Source: Filosporella fistucella (taxonomy: Eukaryota > Ascomycota > Leotiomycetes > Helotiales). Taken from it: a stretch of 64,000 bases of DNA. The notes below the pieces were generated by a model that saw only the letters and a program-made list of their open reading frames with translations, had not been told where the DNA came from and searched no databases. Numbering within the stretch: position 1 is the first letter of the stretch; each line of letters opens with the position of its first letter. Shown one piece after another: positions 1-11,661 of this stretch. Made by a program: the position numbers and the translations under genes. The stretch lies in contig JAQJZZ010000013.1 of the NCBI GenBank assembly GCA_030077755.1, positions 1,798,001 to 1,862,000 on the forward strand, read 5' to 3'.

Positions 1-1522
1 ATCGATAATCCAGTAATGATTTGAGGACACCGCTTTGAAGATACCAGAAAGAAATAACTTCCTCCAAATGGTACCCTCGTTGTCCTTATCAAATTTGATA
101 TTATCCTTTCGCATCTCTAGCAACTTCTGGCGGACTGAAAATTCAGAGCAAGCCATCTGAAATGCTAAAGATCTCAGACAAGTACCTAGTCGTGATTTAG
201 ACTCATCCCCATGCTTAAAGAAGTAGAAACTGCAGTGTTCATTTTCCGATCGTAGTTGATCAAAGGTGTAGCCAGCAAGGATCGATTTACCAGCAGCTGG
301 CTTGGCGCCTATCCATAAAATCGAGGGAGCTACTTGCCCAAAGTCCTTCCAATTGAGGAAAGCCATCTTGTCCGAAAACCACTCACACGTCCCTGGTAAT
401 CGTGCCTCTTGTGCAGTAATCAAATCACTATCAAAGTTGTCCAAAACTCCTAAATAGGTTTCCAGATCTTTCAGCTCGCTTTGCCGTATATTAACCTGCA
501 ACTTTCGCACTATCGGCCATTTAGTGGACATAACGAATCAATCGAGGAGGGCTGTGATTACCCGTCTTTGTTATCTTGGAAACAGTTGTCTCGAGGGAGT
601 TTCGAAGGATCTGATAATTGGGATCCACTATCGAGTCAAACTTGCAGATTGAGCGATGATCGGCGTTCATGGGCATTTGCGTCTCATCGTGGAAGCCCCC
701 AATTGCGGAGTCCGGCGGCACAATAACTCGACTGACAAATTTCCCCATCTTTAGAGGAAACGTCTCGTAAAAGGACCAGAGATCGAGGTCTTGCTCATAA
801 TTACGAAAGTCATCACTTATGGCTTGAATGGTACCTGAGTCTCGTTCCAGCTCTGTGACGTATTCTCGAGGCATCCCAGCGAAGTGGAGAATGTCACTCA
901 GCAATTTGGCCGAGTTGGAGCCACGGTGAGGAGTGGCAAGGAAATAAATAGAATGAATTCGTTTAACCAAAGCCTCATAAGCAGCAATCTGTCTTGCTAC
1001 ATTGTAAGCCTTCTTGATCACCAAGCCTCCCATACTGTGCCCGATAAGCACTATTGGCGAATTTGCATCTTCAAAACATGGCAGAGTGTTCATATGGCCC
1101 AAAAGTGATTTGCCAAAATGACGTATGTTGAGACAATTCGTCTTGCCTTTTGCCCAGACTGAGTCATATCCAAAACTATGTATTCGTACATGCTCGAAAG
1201 CCTGATCTTTACAAAGCCACTCCTTTGGCCAGAAATCATTCGGGGATGCCGTCTTACTCCATGTCTTTCTTGATCCGCCGCCAAGACCATGGACAAATAT
1301 GAAATCGATGAGAGGCTCTGCTGGAGCATACAGAAGGTTGAGGCCAAGAGGCTCGACGGAATATGCAGAAAGACGTGCGGCATTGTTAATACCCCCACCG
1401 AAGATCAAAGAGCCATGGGAGAATTCATTCACCGAGACAGGTTCTGATGTCGGGAATTCGTTGTTTTTTCGTGTAGAACCACTGAATGACTTAGCAAGAA
1501 TCACAGGTAACCCCGCGCACAA
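1..1522 (-). CDS. Lipase-like alpha/beta-hydrolase + NACHT protein (fungal NLR-like), 3' part off the window
   Basis: The N-terminal ~320 residues (ATG at 1522) form a serine-hydrolase domain of the SesB type. A VHGLGGG oxyanion-type turn is followed by the nucleophile elbow IGHSMGGL, then ATPHRGSN and a late NADHRS histidine. After a short intron (donor GTAATC at 561; the acceptor lies between about 496 and 470 and is uncertain) the protein continues through the hallmark LETYLG / GTCEW stretch into a Walker A motif, GAKPAAGKS, near 290, so the NACHT NTPase domain begins. The reading frame is open to base 1, so the rest of NACHT and any repeat domain lie outside the window. This architecture is known in fungi as a STAND/NLR receptor linked to heterokaryon incompatibility and non-self recognition. 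That role is inferred here. The domain call is confident; the exact splice site is not. Confidence 0.85.
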
Positions 1523-2298
1523 ATATTCTTACGACATGATTTGGTACTTCTCCAGGCTCGCAGATTTTGATCATTATACAAAAACAACTCGAAATGGACA
1601 TTTGTCTCTGCACAGCATTTCCGATGAATTGGGATGACCAAAAGCTATCGAAAGTGTTCCAAGCGTGCTGGGCTGGGTAATGCAATCTCAACAGATAAAG
1701 ACGGCAGATAGCCTCGTGGGAATGGGAACATAAAAATTGCCTCAGCAAAAGAAATGAAGAGTAGCTCTTGATAGCATGATGATTGCAAATGTTGTTCAAC
1801 AAACAAAAATAGAGTTCTACTACAGAACTGGTGACAGAAACAAAGTAATCGGTCAAGTCTATTATTCCGCAGTTCATCTGCAGGCTTACCGGGTGTGATG
1901 CCGATTGTACCATGTACGAAATAGTGTCGGGCACACCCGTCCTGTTCCATGTAGGTTACACCGAGCACAATGGCTGGCTGGGGCACAATGGCTGACTGGG
2001 GGCTGTGGAAGCGCCCAACATCTGAAACACCAACAACGGGCGCATCAGAGGAGTGGATTTCGTTTGTACTGGTGTTTGAGTTTGGTTCTGCAATACCCTT
2101 CCTTAAGATATCACATCTTCAGAGAGATAGCTCGTTGACCCTCACCATCACCACTCTCCAAGTTTCCGCAGAACCTTTAAGTGTGCATTCTCGTCGGTCA
2201 TCGCCATCGCTATCGCAATTCAGCTGCATCTACAGAGCCCGATAACTGTACGCTAACCTCCAAGGACGAGGCTTTCTTCGATTCTGTTTGATTTCCTG
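1523..2298. other. Intergenic, no gene recognised
   Basis: Only short overlapping ORFs without recognisable domains are present on both strands. It is bounded by the start of the NLR-like gene and the relic deaminase. Confidence 0.4.
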
Positions 2299-2825
2299 AT
2301 GGCGTCCCAACAAACCCAATCACACATCGCGGCCGGCGATCATGAGGGATATATGGCATACGCTCTGGAACAGGCTCGGCAGTCTCCTCCAGCAACCAAC
2401 AAATTTTGTGTTGGAGCTGTTCTCGTTAACGCGGATAAGAACGAGATGTGATCGACTGGCTGGTCCCTGTAGCTGCCAGCCAGCAATCCTGCAGATCCGG
2501 GGAAGACACACGCGGAGCAGTGTTGATTCATCAAGGTAGCGCAGGAGCACAATATCCCAGAAGCGCGACTCTGCAAGGTATTGTCTCGGAATGCCATCTC
2601 GTACACGACCATGGAACCATACATCGTTCTGTTTATTGAAAGCATGGTATATCCTTTTGTGGAGCTCTCTTTGGCAAATCATTGAAATTCTTTGTTGTTT
2701 CTCGGACGAGCCCCGGGACGGGAACCCCATAAACGGGCCGCCTCAAGAACGACACATCATAGTGTTTCATCCCACTTTAGGAATGGTGTGGTGCCTATGT
2801 CGCTGGTCGCGGCTGCTGTAAGTAA
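2299..2825 (+). pseudogene. Decayed CMP/dCMP- or DRAP-type zinc deaminase
   Basis: An ATG at 2299 opens a clear deaminase N-terminus (alanine-rich helix, then FCVGAVLVNAD). The frame then meets TGA at 2449, TAG at 2470 and TGA at 2524. All three are in the same frame, and recognisable family sequence continues through them: TGWSL, then LPASNPADPGKTHAEQC carrying the zinc-ligand HAE motif, then an FIKVAQEHNIPEARLC helix and a TTMEP segment. The second zinc-binding Cys pair expected after TTMEP is absent, and the 3' part drifts across frames. Several of the changes could be C-to-T or G-to-A (CGA to TGA, CAG to TAG, GTG to ATG), which would fit repeat-induced point mutation; this is inference. 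No intact copy is visible in the window. Confidence 0.7.
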
Positions 2826-3917
2826 CTGGTACCTTAGGGACACATCATCATATGTTAATTAATGTTTCCCGAAAATGGTATGCTCTACTGTTCATGACAT
2901 TGACTTTTTGACCCTCCAGCCTTCTAATTGTTGGTGGATGGCTTGGCAACATCGACGTATCAAGAAAACTAACCGCATTGTGAGAAACCAATTTGCCGCG
3001 CGCGAGGAGAGTTTCGAGAATGTGACTTGTGGATTGAGTTTCGATAGAAGTGCGCGGAGATTTTCCACTGGGGTTTCAAAGATTTCTAAAAGCAATACGG
3101 CTGAGGCACTACGGCAAAAGTACAATAATTCATTACCGCTTCAACTTTGCGGGTGAAACTTGAAGCTATTCCGCTTGCCACACGAGAATTGATGGCCATT
3201 CCATGCATGCTATTCACTTCTTTTGAGATACAGCAGTCTAACTTTTGCGCCTGTTTTAAGCAATGTCGCGTTGATCAAACTGTGCTATTTCTGTAGTCTC
3301 TAATCGCTCAGTATGAGTAATTACTAAAATTTTATACTTGATCCCCAAATCGACCAAATTTATTGCTCTCCAAAAACCTCTTTTCAGAGTTCTGCGCTTA
3401 GAGAATATATACGACATGAGTTGTGCACGAACAGAAATATTGCAATTTATCCCATGACGGCTCTCTAGCTCGATTTCATCGAACATTCTAGCGCATTGCA
3501 AACATTTAGAGTCATCGGGGTTTTGATCTTCACATTAAATATCGACATTTATCCCGAATTCTGCCAGCTGCGGGGAGGATGACAAGACTGCGGGGTAGCT
3601 GCAGGTACCTCTGACCCCGCCACCTCTCTCACCATCCTCACTGCGGCTCTGCAAGATCCTGACAAACAAAGATAAAACTTCGCCTCTTCTCTGAGAAAAT
3701 ATTTGAAGCTTATCCATTTCCAGATTTAGATCTACAAGAAACCCGTCAACATGTCGGGAGAGAACCACACGAGTAGTTTCTTGGCACCGAAACGGTCCTG
3801 CGGATCAACATATTCCCCACCCTTCGGGTGATAATTAAGCCTAAAGATGATATATAAGATGGGATGATCTTCAATTTTGTGTTTTCTTTTCGGCCTGCGA
3901 AATCAAATTCTCTCGTT
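2826..3917. other. Intergenic / GH43 promoter region
   Basis: No convincing gene is seen. A weak + strand ORF at 2875-3156 and a weak - strand ORF at 3535-3768 have no recognisable motif. The last ~70 bases include a good TATA element for the GH43 gene. Confidence 0.4.
3851..3858 (+). promoter_or_regulatory. TATA box of the GH43 gene
   Basis: TATATAAG lies 60 bases before the ATG at 3918. An in-frame ATG at 3864 is only 6 bases past this box, too close to lie downstream of a transcription start. This favours 3918, which also begins a clean signal peptide. Confidence 0.5.
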
Positions 3918-5821
3918 ATGGCGCGATGGTTTTCTCTCCTTACGGCCCTGCTGGCAACACCAGTTCTGGCAAAAAATTCAACATTTCAGAATCCGATCTT
4001 ACCTGGATTTCATCCCGATCCGAGTTGCATTTTTGTACCGGAACTGGATGATACTTTTTTCTGTGCATCATCTAGTTTTCTCGTATTCCCTGGGATCCGT
4101 GAGTACTTTTCTCTCTACCATACACAATCGATTCCCGAGTCCAGCTAATACAACCCATAGCAATACACGCAAGCAAAGATCTCAAAAACTGGAAGCTCAT
4201 CAGCAATGCCTTGAATCGTCCATCTCAACTCCCAGGTCTCAACACCACCAAAAGAGCGACAAGCGGTATCTGGGCCTCCACTCTCCGCTACCGCCACGGT
4301 ACTTTTTACGTAGTCACCACGCACGTCTACGACGACTATCCCAAGAACGCAACAAATAGATTCGACAATCTGATTTTCAGTACCAAAAATCCTTTCAGTT
4401 CTTCAGCTTGGTCCGATCCACTCCATTTCAATTTCTCAGGTTACGATACCTCTCCCTTCTGGGACGAGGATGGAAAATTATCCATTACAGGTACACATGC
4501 ATGGGAAGTCTCACCTGGTATTCAGAAATTCAGTCTAGATCTCCAAACGGGCGCTGTAGGCAAAGAAATCAATATCTGGAATGGGACTGGTGCTAGTGCG
4601 CCTGAAGGACCACATATATACAAGAAAGATGGATGGTATTATCTCCTTATCGCCGAAGGTGGGACAGGATCCGGACATAGGGTAAGTATGGCGCGAAGTA
4701 AGAGTATCGATGGGCCATATGAGTCTAATCCTAATAATCCCGTGTTAACGAATGGGAACACGACGTCTTATTTTCAGAACCTGGGTCATGCGGATTTATT
4801 CCAAGATTGGGATGAGAAGTGGTGGGCTGTGGCGCTGAGTGTGAGACAGGGACCAGATGGGAGTTATCCGATGGGGAGAGAGACTGTTTTGACGCCTGTG
4901 ACGTGGAGAGAGGGAGAATGGCCTGTTTTTGGAAATATGAGTGGGGTGATGAATGGGTGGGAATTACCTGAAGAGGATGTAGTGGAGAAAGGTGAGGGAT
5001 CTTTGGTTGTGAAGGGAGATGATGTTAAATTCCGGCCTGGAGAGAAGTTCAAGCCGGAATTCGTGCATTGGAGATTTCCTGTCAATGGAAGTTACGTCAT
5101 CTCTGCTCAAGGCCACGACAATACCCTTCAACTTACATCTTCGATGTCGAATCTAACGGGTAGGGATGGGAGGAGTGCTGAGCCCAAGGGACAGACATTT
5201 ATTGGAAGGAGACAAGTCGACTCATTATTCACTTTTAGAACTACGTTTGATATCTCTATGTTGAAAGAGAAGAATCAAGAGGTCGGAGTGACGGTTTTCT
5301 TAGACCAGGTAAGCTTTTTTCCAAAGTAGGCAATACAGAGACTGATTCTGGTCCTACAGCTTCACCACTTCGACCTCGGCGTCGTCATGCTATCTAATTC
5401 CACATCCTCGAATTCGTCGGTATCTCCTCATCTCCGTCTTCGAGGTATCACCACCGTGCCGACATTTGTCTTCCCTGATTACGCCGTTCTGCCACTTCCA
5501 GAAACATGGAGCACAAAAAATCTATTCTTCGAGATCAAAGCCTCGAATATTACTCATTATACTTTCTCCGCTGGTCCCGTAGGTCATCAGAGCCAGATGG
5601 TGACTGTCGGACATACACCTGGATTAGGCTTGACGTGGGGATTTACTGGTAAGCAGCTCTCCCTATCGCTACATGCGACTCAACTATGATGAGCACTTGC
5701 TGATGCAGTATCTCTAGGTGCTCTTTTAGGTGTCTACGCTACTACTAATGGTGGGGATAAAGAGTTCAAAACCTATGTGTCTGATTGGAAATATCTTGGG
5801 CAGGGACAGGTAATAGATTAG
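3918..5821 (+). CDS. Secreted GH43 family glycosidase (beta-xylosidase / arabinofuranosidase type)
   Basis: Exons 3918-4098, 4161-5308, 5360-5648 and 5709-5821 join in phase to give 576 aa. A signal peptide (hydrophobic core LLTALLATPVLA) is followed by NPILPGFHPDPS, which carries the catalytic-base Asp of GH43. FWDEDGK holds the pKa-modulating Asp and APEGPHIYK the acid Glu of the five-bladed propeller. The C-terminal ~200 residues form the beta-sandwich domain usual in fungal xylosidases of about 550-580 aa. The first intron restores the family sequence PGIPIHASKDL. Predicted role: release of xylose or arabinose from plant hemicellulose outside the cell. The gene is tail to tail with the GH7 gene, 127 bp apart. 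Substrate within GH43 is not resolved. Confidence 0.93.
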
Positions 5822-5948
5822 GTCTATATGGTGGTAGACTTCCAATATATTATTTTAACTCATTCAGATCAGCTATATCAAAGTATATACACCAAATTCC
5901 TCTTTTCCCCGCCGTTAATGCGACTCAAACCTTTAGACTTTTATCAAA

Positions 5949-7268
5949 CTACAAGTTCAATCCGCCAAACGTAGTCCCGATATCCCCCACCTTGATATTA
6001 GAGAACACAACCTTAGCATCAGGATACGTCTGCGTCAACATAGTGGTATTGCCACTAGTTTGCGAGCAAGGTCCTCTCGCAACACCAGGTTTCGTAGGAG
6101 CCTGATCAGTAGGGAAATTTCCATCTAGCCACAACATGCCAGAGCTACCGCTATCCATCCAAATACTCATCACTAAAACCATGCCTCTTGCCAAAGCTTG
6201 TCCCATACCCTTCATTCCTCCTTGACGCTCAAATGGCGAGGTACCGCCAAATGCTTTTACTTGTGCGTTGCAGTAGTCGTCGTCGATGGTGGACGTGGCT
6301 GGCATACCGGTAATATTGACGTTTGCGTTGGCAATCACGGCACCGTTTTGAATGTAGAGGCGCGAGATGGTCTTAAGAGTGCCGGTAGCAGTCCCATCCC
6401 ATGTGATGAATTGTGTGACGACAGTGAATTTCTTGGTGGTGTCGACTGTCTTGCCTGGACCGTAATAGGACTGTGCTCCCATGCGATAGGCATTGAAATC
6501 ACATCCGGATTGATCACAAACTCCCGAGCCGGAGCAGAGGGTGCCGGTGCATGGGAAGGTTGCCGAGATGTTGCAAGAGTGAGGGGTGAAGGCAGTAGTG
6601 GCCGAATTGGCTTCCCAGATGTCCATCTCATTGCAGCATGCACCATATGTCGAGTTGATATTTGCCTTTCCTTTAATGAAAGTTTGCTTCGGGCACTGAG
6701 CATCGCAATATCCGGTGCCATATTTAGCTCCAGCTTTGTTGAGCTCCGATGCATCACCAGTCGCTTCCATCTCCGAGAGGTAGAGAGCGCCATTGATTCC
6801 GCATGGAACTTGAGAGACATCGACATCGAATGTGAATTCTTGATTGAGGAGCATCATCATATCGTAGGTTGTCTCATTCGCCATGAGATAGACACGTGGA
6901 GATGACTCCGTAGGAACGCCGTTCTTTTGAGTGAAAAGATTCAAAATCAATGCATCCCCTTCGGTCTTGATCCCATAGGTGCTGTAATCAACTCCTTCAA
7001 TCGAACAGTTTTTGGCACAAGTTTCGACATCGGGACAAATTGCGGGGTCGAATTTTCCACTGACACAATTGGTGTAGCCACCAACATTATGAGCCCATCG
7101 GTACCCAGCATCAAGTACAACAGATGTATCAACAGGAACACATCCGCCAGACTTGGTACATTTTTGAGAGATAAGCTTAGGATGGACCTCCGGTGTGAGT
7201 TCTCCCGGCATTTGAGCAAGTACCGAGGAGATGATTAAAGAAGCCGCGAGGCAAAATTTGGAAGACAT
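5949..7268 (-). CDS. Secreted GH7 cellulase (cellobiohydrolase/endoglucanase family)
   Basis: A single uninterrupted 439-aa frame. It begins with a signal peptide ending near SSVLAQ, followed by the Cys-rich GH7 catalytic fold. The retaining catalytic motif CCNEMDIWEA sits at about residues 211-220, with nucleophile and acid/base Glu near 214 and 219. Later GH7 landmarks are CDFNAYRMG, YYGPGKTVDTTKKFTVVTQF, GMVLVMSIW, MLWLDGNFPTD and the C-terminal FSNIKVGDIGTTF. There is no Ser/Thr-rich linker or CBM1 cellulose-binding domain. The sequence mixes cellobiohydrolase-like tunnel residues (DDYC, WLDGNFPTD) with endoglucanase-like YYGPG/GDIG features, so the mode of attack is left open. It cleaves beta-1,4-glucan outside the cell. 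A TATA box lies upstream. Confidence 0.94.
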   Translation of the reverse strand: MSSKFCLAASLIISSVLAQMPGELTPEVHPKLISQKCTKSGGCVPVDTSVVLDAGYRWAHNVGGYTNCVSGKFDPAICPDVETCAKNCSIEGVDYSTYGIKTEGDALILNLFTQKNGVPTESSPRVYLMANETTYDMMMLLNQEFTFDVDVSQVPCGINGALYLSEMEATGDASELNKAGAKYGTGYCDAQCPKQTFIKGKANINSTYGACCNEMDIWEANSATTAFTPHSCNISATFPCTGTLCSGSGVCDQSGCDFNAYRMGAQSYYGPGKTVDTTKKFTVVTQFITWDGTATGTLKTISRLYIQNGAVIANANVNITGMPATSTIDDDYCNAQVKAFGGTSPFERQGGMKGMGQALARGMVLVMSIWMDSGSSGMLWLDGNFPTDQAPTKPGVARGPCSQTSGNTTMLTQTYPDAKVVFSNIKVGDIGTTFGGLNL

Positions 7269-7343
7269 AGCGAATGCGTTTTCGAGTCAAGGAATGAAAG
7301 ACAAAGTAGGATGAAGAATAAAAGGCTCCAAGGAAATCTTCCA

Positions 7344-7350
7344 GATTTAT
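7344..7350 (-). promoter_or_regulatory. TATA box of the GH7 gene
   Basis: TATAAAT on the minus strand, about 75-80 bases before the ATG at 7268, fits a fungal core promoter. No specific CreA or XlnR site is claimed. Confidence 0.4.
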
Positions 7351-8478
7351 AAGAAGGATACAAATGCAGAATCTGCACATGGCAAAAGAACCGTTTCTTC
7401 GGAAGTGAAGTTTCGATCTACCTGGAACAATGTAGCATTCGGGTTCTTTTTGAGGCAGTTTATCCGGGGACATATTAATTGATGCTGGGGAAGTGGCTCG
7501 CGTAGACAAACTTCTGACCATTCATATGCCGCTCTGCAGGACGGTAAAGTGAAGCTTCTACCCCAGACTGATTCCTCGTCTAGATGGGGTATCTAGCCAA
7601 TGTCAAGCATACATTTTGGGCTGTTTGTGCAAATCGGAGAACCAAAATGGATAATGAACGTGAAACGTGGGTTCTGATTATACAAGTGGGTAATTCAGCC
7701 GCAGAAAAAATGAACAGAGTAACAGCATGCTCTCCACACATGACCAGACAGATGGGGAAGCCGTCCCATATAAACTCAAGTTTATCAAGCTTAAGACTTC
7801 GACTTGATTGCAATGAAATTGTAGGAGACAATTATTTTGAAGCTAAGAGAAAAGAAACGGAAAAGAAACGGAAGAGAAAAGAGTGATGGTTGGAGTTGAA
7901 GGATGAACTCTGCAGCCGCTGCCAAGCCAGTACCAACAGGGCTTAACGCAGCCAAGAATAGCCAAGCGAGAGCGAGGAGTGGGTCTTCTTCTGGACCACT
8001 CACGAAGGCCTGGATATCTGACCTCACCTCACCTCAGAAGGGAGGCAGAGGTCTCAAAATAGACCCCGCGATATCTTCACGCTCTTTCTATAACGTCAAA
8101 ACTCCAACCCAAGCTGTGTGCATTAGCTTGCCAGGTGAGTCAACATTTATAGACTTCACCATTGTGTGAAAGTCGGGTGATCAGCATGCAGCTGTCTCGA
8201 ACCCAGCCATCGTGGCGTGTGGGCTGGCTGAGAGAAAAGTAAGGTAAGTGGAACCTTGCTTCCCCATCTCGCCCAGGGCTGCATATCAAATATGCGCGTG
8301 CGGTGGATTACTGCATGATCACTTCAGCTGTGTCTGATTATTGCTTTTTGCGTTCCTGCCCCGCTCACCTAAGCCCTACATCCCACTCCATAAATTCAAC
8401 CTCCCGCGGCATCAATATCAATCGAGGTCTCGATCGCAATATTTCTATTCCACAATTACAGCAGAAACAGAATCCAAC
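7351..8478. other. Divergent intergenic region between GH7 and PLC-like genes
   Basis: About 1.2 kb with no recognisable gene. Short ORFs at 7584-7886 and 7903-8169 are Lys/Arg- or Ser-rich with no known motif. It presumably carries both promoters. Confidence 0.4.
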
Positions 8479-9882
8479 ATGCCTAGCAAAGGAGTTCAGT
8501 GCTACTCGTATATCGCAGTACCAGGCTGCCAGATCGAGTTTTCGGTACCCAACCAAAGCATCACCAAGGGTGATATCAGACGCTATGCCTCGGACCACCT
8601 CGAGGTCGATAAGAAGAACATCAAAGGCGCTTTCAAGTTTTCAGGCACATTTTCATTCCGAGTTACCCAAAATGGGAACCAGATCGCAAATGAAAAGGTG
8701 GACATCAATGTTTTGACCGGGAACCTCGAAGGCGGGACACTGAAGACGATGGAAGATCAGCATTCTATCATCGCAAACGATGTCATCATATCATATGGTT
8801 ATTACGATGCTGGGCCTGGAGTCGCTGGTCTCCCAAGTAGTGATCAATGCTATGTGACCGTCACACCGAATTATTCTTCTTGGCAAGGTCAGATTGCTCC
8901 ACAAGGCTCAGGTCAGGCGACGAAGCCGTTCTCGAAATTCTTCCTTCCAGCGGCCCACGATGTTGGAATGAACAGCATGCAATCGGCCGATGCGGTTTTG
9001 GGTAGTAATGCGCTTGTCAATGCTCTCATTGCAGACTCTCCTACATTTGCCAAGATCGCACACATGATGTCGCATGATGCTGTAATGGCTATTGCACCCA
9101 ATATTGTTCGTGGCCTCGCCATTACCCAGAAAGATGCCCTCTCAACTATTCTGTCCATCGGATGTCGATACTTCGAGTTTCGACCCGCCTACCTTCACAA
9201 TGCAATCAGGAATCGTGGCGCAATTCCAGATGTCCTCTACTTTTCCCACTCCGCCATTCCAGGCATGCCCTACGCCGAGTTTCTCTCGGGAGTGGTATCC
9301 TTCCTCCTAGCACACCCAGAAGAAATCGTCGTGACCCAACTCCGCTGGGACGGTGTTCCAGCTGATTGTGCTCACCCTTCAGATCAAGATATCGTCGATT
9401 ACTCCAACAACGCACTTTCAGCCTCCAACGGCGCTTTGGTGCAAGGCTCCCTCGATGATATGCTTCGATGCAGCATTTCAGAACTGCGGGAGCAGAAGAA
9501 GCGACTCATCCTTTTCACTCCAACGGATTCCTTCAGTACCTATACTGACGAAGGCAATGCGACTATTAATGGGGACTCTATTCTGGCTCAATTCAATGCC
9601 TTGACGCCTGAGCATCAAGCCGGAAAGCCATTCACAAACTTGCAGTGTCAAGCTACGGCGACAAATATTCCGGAAGCAGTAGCATACTCAGTATTGGCAG
9701 CCAATGCAAGTAGTTCCTGTTTGCTAGCTACGAAGCCGATTTGTGATTCGAAGACTTTACCTTGGATTCAAGAGCATGGAGACCGCTTGGATGCGGGGCA
9801 GCTGGTGGTGGTGATGAATGACTTCTTAGATGGCGCAACCGCAGATGTTTGTGTGGAGTGGTCAAAGAGGAGACTCGAATAG
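8479..9882 (+). CDS. PI-PLC-like (PLC X-domain) phosphodiesterase
   Basis: A single frame of 467 aa from the ATG at 8479; an in-frame ATG at 8341 only adds a basic, uninformative leader. Residues ~1-130 form a beta-rich N-terminal module. Residues ~150-460 resemble the TIM-barrel of phosphatidylinositol phospholipase C-like proteins. FFLPAAHDVGMNS supplies the first catalytic-type His, SIGCRYFEFRPAY the strand with acidic residues, and YFSHSAIPGMPYAEFL the second His. The downstream strands (EEIVVTQLRWDG, KKRLILFTPTDSF, LVVVMNDFL) fit the barrel. No signal peptide is evident, so it is probably intracellular. Members of this fungal family are mostly uncharacterised, and the substrate is unknown. 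Confidence 0.8.
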   Translation: MPSKGVQCYSYIAVPGCQIEFSVPNQSITKGDIRRYASDHLEVDKKNIKGAFKFSGTFSFRVTQNGNQIANEKVDINVLTGNLEGGTLKTMEDQHSIIANDVIISYGYYDAGPGVAGLPSSDQCYVTVTPNYSSWQGQIAPQGSGQATKPFSKFFLPAAHDVGMNSMQSADAVLGSNALVNALIADSPTFAKIAHMMSHDAVMAIAPNIVRGLAITQKDALSTILSIGCRYFEFRPAYLHNAIRNRGAIPDVLYFSHSAIPGMPYAEFLSGVVSFLLAHPEEIVVTQLRWDGVPADCAHPSDQDIVDYSNNALSASNGALVQGSLDDMLRCSISELREQKKRLILFTPTDSFSTYTDEGNATINGDSILAQFNALTPEHQAGKPFTNLQCQATATNIPEAVAYSVLAANASSSCLLATKPICDSKTLPWIQEHGDRLDAGQLVVVMNDFLDGATADVCVEWSKRRLE

Positions 9883-11661
9883 GTTCTAGATTCCGAAGGA
9901 GGTGCTTTGCTGGTGTCTGTATCTGATATCTTGATATATGGCAGCTAATACAACAGAACCTAGGTCTCATTTTCCCTGATTGAGTACTGTTATTATGATG
10001 CTCCGGTGATTATCACGTGAGAAATGTGAAACGAATTCGTGCAAAAAGATCTCATTCCTGCCTGATGCTCGGATATGATTATTTAGCCTTTGTATCAACA
10101 AGTTACCAATGGATATTCTGTTATCCGAACTGGAGGTTACGTCTCTTGACATTAGAACTTTTGTTGATCTAACTTCCTTACCAGACATTTATATGTGCTT
10201 TGTCACTTCTATACAAGAGCTGTTGGCCACTACTTCAAGAATGCCAGAGAATCTTCAGTAACGTGATTTATAGCCTCAAAATATTGCTAATCTGTTGATA
10301 GTATCTTACTTTGAAGGGTTGCAATAACGTGTTACGACTACCACCTAGCAGCGAAATGTGAACTTAACCACCCTCGAGATTACGGAACCAGTCATTCTCT
10401 GACACCATTCTTTTGCTCCACCTATCATAATGTTTTTGAGCGCCTCCGATTATGCATTTCGACGTGGGCGAATTACAGTCTCAATGAAATTCACGTGACC
10501 ATGCAGTACTATCCGCCAATATTCGCCGAGAAGTGCCAAGGCGTTCAGCAGGAAATCTCTCGATAACTAGGCTTGCTTGATTCATACGTCTACTGTATCC
10601 AGGGATGCAATAAATTGCAACGTTTTTAAGACTTTCAGTTGTACCGTGGGCTGTGGATTCGATTTAGAACAGAACTATCTCGAAAGAGTATTGAAGCAAA
10701 GCCACAACCTATTTTGGAGCAAAGCGTATTGCCGTGTGTAGAAATATATAAGTGTCTCGGCATATATTGGTCAAATCAGATCATACCGCATCATTGTGCT
10801 TCGCCAAGTCGGATAGCATGCCAACAATCTCCCTTGGCTTCAGCTGCCAATCGCTGGTCCCACTGCAGACTCAGTGCAGAGTCTTTTAAATGCCGGTATC
10901 CCCACCGTCTAGATTTTCAGAAACATCATCTCATCAAAACTGTTCACTTGAATTATTCCACGTAACGCCGTCAGCTGTTTCAAATTAGAAATCGCAGCAG
11001 TCTTTCTAGCTTGATATATACCTTCGCGATTAATCGAATTAATTGAAAAACTTTGCAGACGACGAGTTTTACGCCTTCCAGCGCTTGGGAGGGCAAGACC
11101 GCTACAATTTTACCCCTCATTTTTAAAATATACGGCGCTATCATCAACATGATTCAATAACATTTTCTTCACACCCTTTGTCAACAAGACTCACCAACTC
11201 ACCAGGTAGGTGAAAAACAGATTATTAGGTTGGTTTTCTTCTTCACTTTACGAGCATCCCATGACTGTCTCCAGGATAGCCATCTTTCCATCGATATAGA
11301 CACTTGAAAGAGGATATCAATTAAGTTAGTCCTCCATGGAGGGTTTGACTTTCACAGAATGACTCTTCGCAGGACGATTGATTCGAGGTCGATCGATTCG
11401 AGGTCGATCGGTTTGGCTTGGTTGTCTTTACAGATCTCCATAATTAAGTTCGTCGTCCACAAAATGATTTTATTCACCGTGATGACTCTTTCCAGGGGCG
11501 TATCGTTGCGTTCAGACTTTTTCTCATCAGAAGTATCAGCAAACATCAGGTTCATACCTTGATATCCGGTCTTATTCAAACGTCAACATCTTTAGGTCAC
11601 AACAGCATATCATCCTCAATCAAGAGAAGTTTTATGCAAGCTCGGAATTTGGGAGCTATAA
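9883..11661. other. Intergenic, no gene recognised
   Basis: About 1.8 kb of AT-rich sequence. A 15-bp motif (GATTCGAGGTCGATC-like) is repeated in tandem near 11376-11412. An unrecognised + strand ORF at 10639-10965 lacks any motif. Confidence 0.4.

Noticed and set aside
3864..3917. Upstream in-frame ATG (3864) for the GH43 gene
   Set aside because: It lies only six bases past a TATA box and puts a charged leader before the signal peptide at 3918.
6198..6905. 235-codon plus-strand ORF
   Set aside because: It lies entirely antisense within the GH7 coding frame, which has clear catalytic motifs; it is a shadow of that frame.
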